A stretch of DNA of 64,000 nt from JAVBKX01 sp031553835 (GCA_031553835.1 JAVBKX010000006.1:1-64000); one strand, 5' to 3'; positions 25,662 through 34,807 are shown, numbered from the stretch's first letter. The notes: generated from the letters alone by a model not told the origin. Translations and numbers: made by a program.

Positions 25662-25669
25662 CCCCTAAC
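25662..25669 (-). repeat. First cassette core at the array edge
   Basis: On the minus strand GTTAGGGG (plus 25662-25669) opens unit 1 and is complementary to the inner core of site B. No paired second half lies outside it, as expected for an attI-type or array-edge junction. Confidence 0.55.
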
Positions 25670-26040
25670 TAAAAAACAGATTACACTGAATTGCTTTTTG
25701 TTACAGCAAACATCCCATTTTAAGGATGATGACTGTATAAGGTGCAACTTTTATGCAGTGTAGTTGCCATTTTACACTATGTCAGTTACACATACCGGCG
25801 TCTGCTGGTTCAAAGGCTTATACTTGCCAAAGATACTAAATCTTAGAAAAACAGCCTCAAATTACATATTAAAATCTTTGTTTTTACCCATTTCCGGATT
25901 TATCGTAGGTTTGATATGCATTCCTGCCACCGGTTTTCAGCCCATAGCTATATAAAAATTGAGCGTTGCGAATTATTTATCAGCTAATTCGCAACGCTCT
26001 GCTTAATTTCGTTTTTTATTTGAAGTTTATTTTTTATAAA
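25670..26040. other. Flank of the cassette array, no integrase visible
   Basis: A 371-base stretch where an integron integrase or promoter would be expected. I find no tyrosine recombinase motif and no TAnnTTTG box directed into the array. A 63-residue plus-strand frame at 25764-25955 has one hydrophobic segment (FLPISGFIVGLICI), but nothing else supports it. The right end holds the terminator of the downstream minus-strand gene. Confidence 0.5.
25961..25999 (-). terminator. Terminator of the Omp85-like gene
   Basis: A 15-bp perfect stem (GAGCGTTGCGAATTA at 25961-25975 with its complement at 25985-25999) and a 9-base loop. On the minus strand it is followed by AATTTTTATA. Confidence 0.75.
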
Positions 26041-27213
26041 TCAAAACGCCTCATTAAAATTAAAATAAAATCCCCTGCTGTTTTTTCCGAATCCCATATC
26101 TAAGCGCACAGCCATTCTGGGTTGTACTTCGAAACGATAACCGATACCGCCATTGGGAAGCCAGTCGTGAAAGCCTAAATCGGGAGCTATGGATCCTCCG
26201 GCAATCCATCCTACTAAACCATGAGGACTACGTTTTCCATCTCTTTTATAAAAAGAATGCCGATATTCGGCAATGCCAAACAACATGCATTTGTCGCGGT
26301 ATTGTCCCCATAAATAACCTCTTAGATCAAAAGGAGTACCTAATTGAGACATTTCGCCATAAGGCACTTGATCTGTCGCTGCACGGCCTCGGATTTGTAA
26401 AGCCAGCGTTTGTCCCGGTTTAAAAAGTTGAATGTAGTGACGGACGTCCACATTGAAAACCTGGTAATTATTTTGTCCACCCAAATAATGTCCGTAAATC
26501 ATAGCTTGCGCCAATAGATACCACCCTTTCCAGGCATTGACCGGAATGTCGCGCGAGTCGATCATGGCGTGTAATCCCAATCCGGCATTGAAAGGTCTAT
26601 CGTTATAAGCCGTATAGTTAGGATCATCGGCGACTAAAGTTGCGGGATTTTTACCTTTGGTGTAATTAATATCCAATGCTCCTCCGATAAAATAATTTTC
26701 TTTAATTTCCCAGAATACCTGCGGATTTATTTGAAACCACAATCGGTCGTATTGAGTGGTGGAATCAGACTTGGGAATGGTACTGTTTTTATCATAACCG
26801 ACACCAAAATAATTGTCGGGCATGTGTTTGAACCAAATATCGGCATTCACCCTTAGCCGGTCCTGCAGCCAGAATGTTGTTGCTTTAGACGAAACGAATA
26901 CCGCTCCGGTAGAGCTTATGCCAACCGTCATGGGAATAGAAGAGCGTTGCAATAAAGAATCCGATTTGTTGGTTTTGAATGACATCAATGCACCTCCGGC
27001 CAAAGAGAAGCCCAATTCGGGTGTATATCCCGGCCCGGCCATAGGTGTGATCATAAATTCTCCTTTCTTTGCTTTTTCAGCATTTTTTAGTCGATACCGT
27101 TCCAGCCAACCGGGTTTATTTACAGAATCTATTGGTGCAGCATCATCTTGTTGAGTTTGAGCAGCAAGAGGTGTCATATAGATTAACAATAGAATGAAAA
27201 ATACTTTCTTCAT
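26041..27213 (-). CDS. Omp85/BamA-TamA-like outer membrane barrel protein
   Basis: A 390-residue protein with a signal peptide (MKKVFFILLLIYMTPLAAQ) and a beta-barrel sequence of alternating hydrophobic strands. It contains the Omp85-type region GTPFDLRGYLWGQYRDK and ends in an aromatic residue (FYFNFNEAF), as outer membrane barrels do. POTRA domains are absent, so it resembles the short surface-antigen (D15-like) members. Its cargo is unknown. It appears monocistronic with its own terminator. Confidence 0.8.
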   Translation of the reverse strand: MKKVFFILLLIYMTPLAAQTQQDDAAPIDSVNKPGWLERYRLKNAEKAKKGEFMITPMAGPGYTPELGFSLAGGALMSFKTNKSDSLLQRSSIPMTVGISSTGAVFVSSKATTFWLQDRLRVNADIWFKHMPDNYFGVGYDKNSTIPKSDSTTQYDRLWFQINPQVFWEIKENYFIGGALDINYTKGKNPATLVADDPNYTAYNDRPFNAGLGLHAMIDSRDIPVNAWKGWYLLAQAMIYGHYLGGQNNYQVFNVDVRHYIQLFKPGQTLALQIRGRAATDQVPYGEMSQLGTPFDLRGYLWGQYRDKCMLFGIAEYRHSFYKRDGKRSPHGLVGWIAGGSIAPDLGFHDWLPNGGIGYRFEVQPRMAVRLDMGFGKNSRGFYFNFNEAF

Positions 27214-27250
27214 ATTTGGTTATATTAATGGAATCAATTATTTACATAAA

Positions 27251-27283
27251 AAAACCGTTCTCATATATAACGAGAACGGTTTT
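27251..27283 (-). terminator. Terminator of the sugar-oxidation operon
   Basis: A 12-bp perfect stem (AAAACCGTTCTC at 27251-27262 with GAGAACGGTTTT at 27272-27283). On the minus strand a run of T follows, 20 bases beyond the last gene of the operon. Confidence 0.85.
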
Positions 27284-27304
27284 CATTTTGTTTTGAAAAA
27301 ATAA

Positions 27305-28195
27305 TTAATAATAGGTAGTCAAATAATCCAGACTTTGTTTTACGCTTTCTTGTGGAGCGTAGTTGTATTGTTCAACTTCTACTACTAAATATTTAGTGCC
27401 TGCATCAGATAAATAACGGAAGATGGCATCAAATCCGATCATACCGCTTTCTCCTAATTCTTTATGGTCTTTGATATGCAACAGGCCAAAACGTCCCGGG
27501 TATTTTTGGAACAATTCCACTGGTCCGCGTTTACCCATGACTGCCCAATACACATCCAATTCGAAACAAACCAGTTCAGGATTGGTGTTTTCAATCATAT
27601 ACTCCAACATAACCCGGTCTTCAATCTTGTTGTTGAATTCGTAATCATGGTTGTGGTATCCGAACATCATTCCGTTGGCTTTGCATTTTTCTCCGATTTG
27701 GTTGTAGTAATCACAGTAAATCTTCAAACCGTCCAGGGTAGGAGGAGTCGGCATTCCCGGAGTTACGATGTATTTCATTCCGGCAGCTTTATGGGCGGCA
27801 ATAGCCTGATCCCACCAAGCCCAGATTTCATCCCAATTGGCAGTGGATGGGTCATCGGGAAGCGATCTTCCTGTATGGGATGACATGGCTGTTAATCCGG
27901 CGGTTTCCAATTTTGATTTAAATTCTTCCGGAGTCATTCCATAGAATTTACCGTCTCCATAATTGGCAGCTTCAATGAATTTATAACCCATTTTGCCAAC
28001 AGCAGTAATAACACTGTCGATGCCGAAGCTGTTGATATCATCGCGTAAGGAATACAACTGGAGCCCAATGGTACTTTTATCAATTTGTACTTTATTCGCA
28101 CTCAGTTTGCATTCATCTTGTTTGCAGTTTCCGCAGCAACTTGTAACCATTGTCAATAAAACTGCAATAGATGCTAATTGAATGATTTTTTTCAT
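27305..28195 (-). CDS. Sugar phosphate isomerase/epimerase-like lipoprotein
   Basis: A 296-residue TIM-barrel protein of the xylose isomerase-like (AP_endonuc_2) family: IGLQLYSLRDDI, AMSSHTGRSLPDD, GYHNHDYEF (metal-site His), CFELDVYWAV and FGLLHIKDHKE. It has a lipobox (LTMVTSCC, Cys at about residue 20), so it acts in the periplasm or on the membrane. It is the last gene of a three-gene operon with a DUF1080 protein and a Gfo/Idh/MocA oxidoreductase. In Bacteroides, comparable sets process 3-keto-glycosides; the substrate here is inferred by analogy. Confidence 0.88.
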   Translation of the reverse strand: MKKIIQLASIAVLLTMVTSCCGNCKQDECKLSANKVQIDKSTIGLQLYSLRDDINSFGIDSVITAVGKMGYKFIEAANYGDGKFYGMTPEEFKSKLETAGLTAMSSHTGRSLPDDPSTANWDEIWAWWDQAIAAHKAAGMKYIVTPGMPTPPTLDGLKIYCDYYNQIGEKCKANGMMFGYHNHDYEFNNKIEDRVMLEYMIENTNPELVCFELDVYWAVMGKRGPVELFQKYPGRFGLLHIKDHKELGESGMIGFDAIFRYLSDAGTKYLVVEVEQYNYAPQESVKQSLDYLTTYY

Positions 28196-28207
28196 GGATT
28201 GTAGAAA

Positions 28208-29113
28208 TTAGTCTAAAATTTTAATTTTGATATTACGGAACCAAACATCATCTCCATGATCTTGTAAACCGATATACCCTTCACGTTTTTCACCACCACA
28301 GTTGTTCAACAATTCGAAAGCCAATGGCCAGGCTTTTAGGCTGAATTTGCTGGCTTGCAGTAATTCTGTCCATTGTGGAGTCCATAAGTGGTATTCAACT
28401 ACGTTTTGTCCATTTTGAGCATGTAATACAGTGCCTTTGTAAACAGTGATAGTAGTATTGTTCCATTCTCCGAAAGGTTTGGAATTTTGCGGTTTCGCCG
28501 GTATCATATCATATAAAGAAGAAGATTGACGATTACCATCTACACCCATTTTCGCATCCACATGGTTTACGTTGTCCAATACTTGCGATTCAGGAGCAGA
28601 AATATAAATCGGCTGGTCTTTAATTTCCTGAGCCAAATAGAAGATACCTGAGTTAGAACCTTTTGCTACTTTCCAATCAATTGAAACTTCAAAGTTTTTG
28701 AATTTGTGAGCAAATATAATATCTCCGCCATCTTTTTCTTGCGCTTCACCACCGCCGGCACCTGAAAATTTCAATGTTCCCTCTTCGATGACCCATTTTC
28801 CAGGTAATGCATCTTTACCATAACCTCTCCATCCTTTTGTCGAAGTTCCATCAAACAGGATGTAATAACCATCTTTGTCGATAGGAAATGCTCCGTCTAA
28901 ATTAACCTGAGGCCGTTCAATAATTGTATAGGCGGGTATAGTATCGCTTTCAGATACTCCTGTTTTAGGTACTTCTATATAGGAAGTTTCCTGTCCGGGT
29001 GCATAAAGTTCTCCATTCATTTCTGCAATTGTTTTTACCTTATTACCGCCTTCACAAGAAAACAGTAAAGAAGATGCTACTAATACACTCGCTAATTGAC
29101 TAACTTTTTTCAT
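28208..29113 (-). CDS. DUF1080 (3-keto-disaccharide hydrolase-like) lipoprotein
   Basis: A 301-residue lipoprotein (lipobox SSLLFSC, Cys at about residue 20). The concanavalin-like DUF1080 fold is recognisable from DGYYILFDGTSTKGWRGYG, FEVSIDWKVAKGSNSGIFYLAQE, GEWNNTTITVYKG and the C-terminal GYIGLQDHGDDVWFRNIKIK. Some relatives hydrolyse 3-keto-glycosides produced by neighbouring Gfo/Idh/MocA oxidoreductases. The gene lies 12 bases upstream of the isomerase gene in the same operon. Confidence 0.9.
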   Translation of the reverse strand: MKKVSQLASVLVASSLLFSCEGGNKVKTIAEMNGELYAPGQETSYIEVPKTGVSESDTIPAYTIIERPQVNLDGAFPIDKDGYYILFDGTSTKGWRGYGKDALPGKWVIEEGTLKFSGAGGGEAQEKDGGDIIFAHKFKNFEVSIDWKVAKGSNSGIFYLAQEIKDQPIYISAPESQVLDNVNHVDAKMGVDGNRQSSSLYDMIPAKPQNSKPFGEWNNTTITVYKGTVLHAQNGQNVVEYHLWTPQWTELLQASKFSLKAWPLAFELLNNCGGEKREGYIGLQDHGDDVWFRNIKIKILD

Positions 29114-29210
29114 GATTTATTTTATATTAAAAAATTTATGAATAATCAAAACAAAGGAGACAGGGAGAAAAGTTAATTTTCTCCATGCCTCCATGTGTAA
29201 TATTCAGTAC

Positions 29211-30695
29211 TTATGGCATTGCCGGTAAACTCCAGCCGCTCCGATAAGTATGTTTAATTAATTCTTGTGCAAATGATTTGGCGTTGATTTCAATACTTGG
29301 TTTATTGAAAGTGGGGTGTCCGTCAACGATCTTGAAGTCATCCGACAAAACCATGTTAAACTTGTCATTGTCACTGATGTTAGTGAATTGCATGTTCACG
29401 CCATCCCATTCTAATTCTTTGTTCAAATGTTGAAGGCGAACGGCCAATACACCCATAACTACCATTTCGTTGAATGGGCCTGCTTCGCTGAAATCGGAAG
29501 CTGTTTTGATTCTACTATCGGCGCTTTCTTTACAAGCACGTACCCAATCCATTTCGTGACCTTCGGTAACATCGCGTTGAGTTTTTGGAGCGACAGGAGT
29601 ACGACCAGACAATAACCATGGTCTCACACCATAACAACCGCAGATCAAGGTGTCTTTTGTTCCGTGGAAAATAACGCAACCACCGTCGTCATTCATATTT
29701 TTTCCTTCCGGCCAACCTTTAGGTAACATGGGTTTGATGCCACCATCGTACCAATAAACTTCGACTTCCGGGAATTTGATTTTTTTGACGTTAGAAACTT
29801 TACGTTCCGGGAATGTAAATTTCACTGATTGTGCAGTAGGAGCACAATCTTGAAGTAATAAGGTGGAATTTCCCTGTACTTTAGTAGGATAACCCAATTG
29901 CAAGCCTTTGAAAATCGGATGCATAATGTGGCAGGCCATATCACCAAGAGCACCTGTTCCATAGTTCCACCATCCGCGCCAGTTCCATGGGTGATAGATT
30001 GCATTGTAAGGGATTAATTTGGCCGGGCCGGTAAATAAATCCCAATTCAAAGTATCAGGAACCCATTGTCCTTGAGTTGGAGCATTTAATCCTTGAGGCC
30101 AGATAGGACGGTCGGTGAAAGCTTCTACCTTACGTACTTCTCCGATTTCACCATTCCAGATCCAGTCGCAAACCTGGCGAACTCCTTCTGCAGAACTACC
30201 CTGATTACCCATTTGAGTAGCTACTTTATATTTAGCAGCTAATTTAGTCAGCAAACGAGATTCATAAACCGAGTGGGTAAGTGGTTTTTCACAATAAACA
30301 TGTTTTCCCATGGTTAATGCCTCGGAAGCGATAATCGCGTGGGTATGGTCTGCGGTTGCAACCATCACACCGTCGATGGATTTACCCAATTCATCATACA
30401 TTTTGCGATAATCCCAGTAACGTTTTGCATTAGGATATGCATCGAAAGTTTTTGCAGCATACTTCCAGTCCACGTCACAAAGCCCGATAATGTTTTGACT
30501 TGACATGGCTTTGAGTACCCCTGAGCCACGTCCTCCGACACCAACACCAACGATGTTCAATCTGTCACTTGGTGCTGTAACACCGCTAAAACTTTTACCG
30601 AGAACAGTATTCGGAAGAATAGAAAGGCCGGTAAGACCTAACGCTGCTGTTCCACCTTTCCGAAGGAAAGATCTTCTTGAAATTGCGTCTGCCAT
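29211..30695 (-). CDS. Gfo/Idh/MocA oxidoreductase with Tat signal
   Basis: A 494-residue NAD(P)-dependent sugar oxidoreductase. The N-terminus has a twin-arginine signal (RRSFLRKGG followed by a hydrophobic stretch), so it is exported folded. The Rossmann motif is VGVGVGGRG (about residue 50), followed by GLCDVD and the family motif CEKPLTHS (about residue 134). It likely makes a 3-keto sugar for the DUF1080 hydrolase and isomerase encoded downstream. First gene of the operon, behind a good promoter. Confidence 0.92.
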   Translation of the reverse strand: MADAISRRSFLRKGGTAALGLTGLSILPNTVLGKSFSGVTAPSDRLNIVGVGVGGRGSGVLKAMSSQNIIGLCDVDWKYAAKTFDAYPNAKRYWDYRKMYDELGKSIDGVMVATADHTHAIIASEALTMGKHVYCEKPLTHSVYESRLLTKLAAKYKVATQMGNQGSSAEGVRQVCDWIWNGEIGEVRKVEAFTDRPIWPQGLNAPTQGQWVPDTLNWDLFTGPAKLIPYNAIYHPWNWRGWWNYGTGALGDMACHIMHPIFKGLQLGYPTKVQGNSTLLLQDCAPTAQSVKFTFPERKVSNVKKIKFPEVEVYWYDGGIKPMLPKGWPEGKNMNDDGGCVIFHGTKDTLICGCYGVRPWLLSGRTPVAPKTQRDVTEGHEMDWVRACKESADSRIKTASDFSEAGPFNEMVVMGVLAVRLQHLNKELEWDGVNMQFTNISDNDKFNMVLSDDFKIVDGHPTFNKPSIEINAKSFAQELIKHTYRSGWSLPAMP

Positions 30696-30765
30696 TGAAT
30701 TAAATTTAATTTATTAAAATAACATTATATTTATGTTTCTCTCTTGTCTTGCTTGCGCGGAGTGC

Positions 30766-30795
30766 CAAAGGTAGAAAGATTTTTTATGACTGCAA
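30766..30795 (-). promoter_or_regulatory. Promoter of the sugar-oxidation operon
   Basis: On the minus strand TTG (plus 30793-30795), a 19-base spacer and TACCTTTG (plus 30766-30773) match the Bacteroidota promoter. The leader to the start codon is about 70 bases. Confidence 0.7.
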
Positions 30796-30977
30796 AGTTG
30801 TTAAAATTAACATAAAGAAGATTTTCTGCGATTTTGGCAGAATTTATAAAAAAAACACTTTTTTTAACATTAAAGAATGGGCAAATGGGAAATGTGATTT
30901 TTTTTCGTTCCTTTATGGAATTTACATTTTTTTATTATCTATGTAAATGAAGTCAAATTTATAATACCATATACGAT

Positions 30978-33947
30978 ATGAAAATTAAAGCTGTTTTGAC
31001 CATTGTGTCCGTTTTTGTAATTGCTCATTTGCCGGCCCAGATGCCGTTACTTCGTTCGGGAGGAAATCAAAATACACAAGATGTGTTTTTGGAATCGTTG
31101 GATGTGAAAGTCGATATTACCGGTACTATTGCTACCACCCGGTTTACTATGACATTTAAAAACCGTACCGGAAAGATTCTTGAAGGAGAATTATTGTTTC
31201 CTATGCCCGCTGGTGTAACTGTAAGTCATTATGTTTTAGATATTAATGGGAAAATGCGAGAAGCTGTTCCTGTGGAAAAGGCAAAAGCTACACAAGTTTT
31301 CGAAGAAATAGAACAGCGCCGGGTTGATCCGGGGTTATTGGAACGGGTGGAAGGAAATAATTTTCGGACCCGTATTTATCCTATCCCTGCCAATGGAACC
31401 CGTACCATTTCTATAGGCTATGAACAAGAATTACCAATAGAAAAAGGCCGGTTGATCTATCGATTACCGATGGATTACAAAGAAAGTATTCCACGGTTTT
31501 CGCTCAAGGCTACTGTATTGCAAAGCAGGCAAAAACCTCAAATGGATGAAAAGCTTGACAATGAATTGATTTTTGATAAGTTGGGAAGCAATTATGTAGC
31601 TGATTATTCGCGCCGGGATTACAAACCTTTGCGATCATTGGCATTTTCACTTCCTGCAGCTAATGAAATTCCGCAGGTATGGATGCAGTCGGCAGCAGGA
31701 AGTCATTATTTTTTAGCATCTTGCGCTATAGAAGCGCCACAACAGAAAAAAATATGGAGTGACAACATCGGGTTGATTTGGGATACTTCGTTAAGCGGCT
31801 TGCAGCGTGATATTCCGCGTGAGTTGGAGTTGTTGGATGCCATCATAAGAGATAAAAAAAATTTAACCATCCAATTATATTTATTGAATAATACATTTAC
31901 TAAAGCGCAATCTTTTCAAATTAAAGATGGAAATTGGGCAGAGCTGCGTACGACACTTCAACAATGTGATTATGATGGAGGCACTAATTATGAAACAATG
32001 AATCTGAAATATTTGTTGCAGCGGGAATTTTTATTATTCTCAGATGGAATGTCAACCTTGGGCGAGTCGGATTCGTTTTTATCCGGGAGTTTGGGAAGAC
32101 CAATTCATTGCATTACTTCTTCCTCCAAGTCAGATTACAGTGCGCTTAAATGGATCACTATGCAAAGTGGCGGAAAACTGATCAATCTCAATGCCGTATC
32201 ACATCAGGAAGCCATTACCGAATTGATGAACGAATCACTTCAATTTATAGGCATCCGAAAATCAGACAACGTGTCGGAAGTATATCCGTCGAAATTGGCA
32301 TCTGTGCAAAATAATTTTTCCATTGCCGGCATCCTGGAAGGCAACAGTGCGGAAATTACATTATTATTCGGTTACGGCAATCGCATATCTGTAGAAAAAA
32401 AGGTAATGCTGAATTCGGAAAATGCTGTTTCTCAAGGGAATATTTATAAAATGTGGGCGCAGAAAAAAATCAGTGAATTAGATATGCAGTATGAAAAAAA
32501 TAAAACCGAGTTGACAGAATTAGGACAACAATTTGGAATTGTTACCCGCAATACTTCGTTGATTGTATTGGAAACTTTGCAGGATTATATTACCTATCAG
32601 ATTACTCCTCCGGCTGAATTATTGGCCGAATACAATCAGTGGAAACAAAATCAGTTAACTATTCGTATGCAACAACGGCGAGACATGCTTGCTGCAGCGA
32701 AAGAGTCTGCAGAAACATTAAAACAGTGGTGGAATACAGATTTTCTGGTTACTAAACCCAGGTACCCACAACCGGATGATCTGGATCATATAGAGGTTTC
32801 AGAAGCCGCTGTTGTCGAATCCGTTGAATTGAACGATCGTATAGCCGAAGTTGCTGAAGATGAAGTGGCGATGGATATGATGATTGTACCGGAGTCACAA
32901 GCAGAATATGCCCGTGCAGATAGAGACAGGGCAGATGTTAGCGATAACAAATCGGCGCTCCGTTTTACGTCTCCTATAGCAAAAAAAGAAGAAGCGGTTA
33001 AAAATGTAAAATCCAAGGAATTGCAACCGGTTATCAAGCGAGTTGAAATTAAGCAGGATAATGATTATATGAAAAAATTAACGGGCGATATAGACGCCGA
33101 TTATCGTACTTATCTTGATATACGGTCTGTTTATATCGGGACGCCTGCTTTTTATTTCGATATGGCCGATTGGTTTTTTCAACATAAAGATCAGGCAAAA
33201 GCATTGCGGATTTTGACATCAATTGCCGATATGGAATTGGAAAATGCTTCCCTTTTTCGTTTGTTAGGTTACCGTCTGAAAGAATATGGAGAATATTCGT
33301 TAGAGGCTTATGTATGCAGTAAAGTGATCCGGTGGCGTCCCATGGAACCGCAGAGTTATCGAGATTATGCACTGGCTTTAGCTGATGCCGGGAAAAATCA
33401 AATAGCACTTGATTCTTTATATTCTTTGTTGACGCAACCTTATTCCAATGCTATTTCCTGGCGAAGTGCCGGTATCGAGGAAGTAGTTGTCACAGAGATG
33501 AATCGATTGATAACTAATCATCGCCTTAAAACAAGAGAGATAGAAAAAGAGTTGATTCAATCCATGCCTGTTGATGTTCGGGTAGTCATCAATTGGAATA
33601 AAAACAGCACAGATATTGATTTACATGTCACGGATCCTTCCGGCGAAAAATGCTTTTACAGTCACCCGCAAACCGCCATGGGAGGGCGCATCAGCCGCGA
33701 TATAACACAAGGGTATGGTCCTGAGCAATTTATGTTGAAAAAAGCTCAACGAGGAACTTATCAGGTATTTGTAAATTATTTCGGGGATTCCCAGGTAAAA
33801 GCAGAAGGTCCATCGACGGTGATGGTGGAGGTTTTTACCAACTACGCTACCAGTCGGGAACAACGTCAGGTAATATGTCTTCAAATGTCGAAAGAATTAA
33901 AGCAAAAAGATGGTTTGGTGAAAGTCGCGGAATTTGAATTTAAGTAA
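30978..33947 (+). CDS. Exported VIT-domain protein with DUF2135 C-terminus
   Basis: A 989-residue protein. A signal peptide (MKIKAVLTIVSVFVIAHLPAQ) precedes a VIT domain (about 36-150: TRFTMTFKNRTGKILEGELLF, VFEEIEQRRVDPGLLE, ANGTRTISIGYEQELP). A von Willebrand A-like region follows (about 270-430, with LLFSDGMSTLG), with a weak metal site. After a charged linker (about 610-680) come TPR-like helices and a DUF2135 domain at 855-965 (VRVVINWNKNSTDIDLHVTDPSGE, FVNYFG). Probably periplasmic or surface located; the role is unknown. It stands alone between the sugar operon and tRNA-Cys. Confidence 0.85.
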   Translation: MKIKAVLTIVSVFVIAHLPAQMPLLRSGGNQNTQDVFLESLDVKVDITGTIATTRFTMTFKNRTGKILEGELLFPMPAGVTVSHYVLDINGKMREAVPVEKAKATQVFEEIEQRRVDPGLLERVEGNNFRTRIYPIPANGTRTISIGYEQELPIEKGRLIYRLPMDYKESIPRFSLKATVLQSRQKPQMDEKLDNELIFDKLGSNYVADYSRRDYKPLRSLAFSLPAANEIPQVWMQSAAGSHYFLASCAIEAPQQKKIWSDNIGLIWDTSLSGLQRDIPRELELLDAIIRDKKNLTIQLYLLNNTFTKAQSFQIKDGNWAELRTTLQQCDYDGGTNYETMNLKYLLQREFLLFSDGMSTLGESDSFLSGSLGRPIHCITSSSKSDYSALKWITMQSGGKLINLNAVSHQEAITELMNESLQFIGIRKSDNVSEVYPSKLASVQNNFSIAGILEGNSAEITLLFGYGNRISVEKKVMLNSENAVSQGNIYKMWAQKKISELDMQYEKNKTELTELGQQFGIVTRNTSLIVLETLQDYITYQITPPAELLAEYNQWKQNQLTIRMQQRRDMLAAAKESAETLKQWWNTDFLVTKPRYPQPDDLDHIEVSEAAVVESVELNDRIAEVAEDEVAMDMMIVPESQAEYARADRDRADVSDNKSALRFTSPIAKKEEAVKNVKSKELQPVIKRVEIKQDNDYMKKLTGDIDADYRTYLDIRSVYIGTPAFYFDMADWFFQHKDQAKALRILTSIADMELENASLFRLLGYRLKEYGEYSLEAYVCSKVIRWRPMEPQSYRDYALALADAGKNQIALDSLYSLLTQPYSNAISWRSAGIEEVVVTEMNRLITNHRLKTREIEKELIQSMPVDVRVVINWNKNSTDIDLHVTDPSGEKCFYSHPQTAMGGRISRDITQGYGPEQFMLKKAQRGTYQVFVNYFGDSQVKAEGPSTVMVEVFTNYATSREQRQVICLQMSKELKQKDGLVKVAEFEFK

Positions 33948-33969
33948 ACCTTCTTGCGATAAAAAAATA

Positions 33970-34015
33970 AAAAAGCTCCGAAATCACTGTAAATCAACAG
34001 TCTCGGAGCTTTTTT
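33970..34015. terminator. Bidirectional terminator
   Basis: A stem of AAAAAGCTCCGA (33970-33981) with TCGGAGCTTTTT (34003-34014), flanked by A and T runs on both sides. It ends the VIT gene on the plus strand and tRNA-Cys on the minus strand. Confidence 0.85.
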
Positions 34016-34019
34016 TATG

Positions 34020-34090
34020 AGGTTCCTGGCGGATTCGAACCGCCGTAGACGGTTTTGCAGACCGGTGCCTAGCCACTCGGCCAAGGAACC
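34020..34090 (-). tRNA. tRNA-Cys (GCA anticodon)
   Basis: On the minus strand, acceptor GGTTCCT pairs with AGGAACC. The D-arm is GGCC-type, the anticodon loop CTGCAAA carries GCA, and the T-loop is TTCGAAT. The discriminator is T and no CCA is encoded. Confidence 0.95.
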
Positions 34091-34175
34091 ATTCGTGTGC
34101 TTTTTTAAAAGCGAGTGCAAAGTAAGTGAGATAATTTGAATTTTCCAAATATATTTTCGCTTTTTTGTGATGATA

Positions 34176-34205
34176 TTGTAGTTTCGGCATTATTAATTAT
34201 CTTTG
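34176..34205 (+). promoter_or_regulatory. Promoter of the polysaccharide operon
   Basis: TTG (34176-34178), a 19-base spacer and TATCTTTG (34198-34205). The first gene starts at 34230. No comparable promoter is evident between later genes, so this may drive the roughly 22-kb cluster. Confidence 0.7.
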
Positions 34206-34229
34206 CCTCTCTTTAGAGAATCTTTACAT

Positions 34230-34778
34230 ATGAATTATATAGAGACAATAATTCCAGGCGTTTTTATCATTGAACCTAAGGTGTTTAATGATGCTCGTGG
34301 TTACTTTATGGAAACTTTTCGCCAGCAAGAATTTGAAGAAAATATAGGTTTGGTGTCCTTTATTCAGGATAATGAATCTCAATCTTCTTATGGAGTACTC
34401 AGAGGATTACACTATCAGGAGGGTGAGACCGCCCAGGCAAAATTGGTCAGAGTAATTCAGGGGGCTGTGTTGGATGTGGCAGTTGATATCCGTAAAAATT
34501 CTCCGACTTTCGGCCAATATGTTGCCGTAGAATTATCCGGAGAGAATAAAAAACAATTTTTTATTCCAAGAGGTTTTGCCCATGGTTTTTTAGTGTTGAG
34601 CGAAACAGCTACATTTGCCTATAAGGTTGATAATGTTTATTCGCCATCTACAGAGCGGACCTTGAACTGTTTGGACCCTGATTTGGCAATCCAATGGTCG
34701 ATTGCTGTGGATCAATTGCTTTTGTCGGATAAAGATCGGCAAGGGTATTCATTGAAAGAATTGCGAAACAAAAATTAA
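34230..34778 (+). CDS. rfbC: dTDP-4-dehydrorhamnose 3,5-epimerase
   Basis: A 182-residue cupin enzyme that epimerises dTDP-4-keto-6-deoxyglucose in the dTDP-rhamnose pathway. The catalytic His is in VLRGLHYQ (about residue 62), and YKVDNVYSP holds the active-site Tyr. I use the ATG at 34230; a longer frame would start within the promoter region. It is the first gene of the operon, 29 bases before rfbA. Confidence 0.95.
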   Translation: MNYIETIIPGVFIIEPKVFNDARGYFMETFRQQEFEENIGLVSFIQDNESQSSYGVLRGLHYQEGETAQAKLVRVIQGAVLDVAVDIRKNSPTFGQYVAVELSGENKKQFFIPRGFAHGFLVLSETATFAYKVDNVYSPSTERTLNCLDPDLAIQWSIAVDQLLLSDKDRQGYSLKELRNKN

Positions 34779-34807
34779 TTTTCCACTTTCACATAAATAT
34801 ATAAATT

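Larger units (their letters stand above)
15090..25669 (-). mobile_element. Integron-like gene cassette array without integrase
   Basis: About 10.6 kb of minus-strand genes separated by GC-rich palindromic sites. Reading the minus strand, most units begin with a GTTRRR-like core, have a start codon 27-94 bases later, and end 10-25 bases after the stop with a site whose inner core is complementary to the unit's own first bases. Core pairs are GTTAGGG/CCCTAAC (unit 1), GTTAGCA/TGCTAAC (2), GATAGGC/GCCTAAC (3), ATTGGCT/AGCCAAC (4) and GTTAGGT/ACCTAAC (5). This is how integron cassettes are built. Units 6-10, nearer 15 kb, are more degraded. No tyrosine recombinase gene lies in the window, so it fits a CALIN-type array. 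The right edge is at 25669; the left edge near 15090 is inferred. Confidence 0.75.

Noticed and set aside
15090..25669. CRISPR array or plain REP elements for the repeated GC-rich spacers
   Set aside because: Spacing is irregular (0.5-2 kb), repeats differ in length (44-136 bases), and each pair of ends matches its own unit. That fits cassettes, not CRISPR or REP.
25764..25955. Possible integrase relic beside the array
   Set aside because: The 63-residue frame has no tyrosine recombinase residues and runs opposite to the cassettes; I see no intI remnant.
30749..30946. 65-codon plus-strand frame upstream of the VIT gene
   Set aside because: It overlaps the promoter of the sugar operon and is Lys/Phe-rich AT-biased sequence with no signal or motif.
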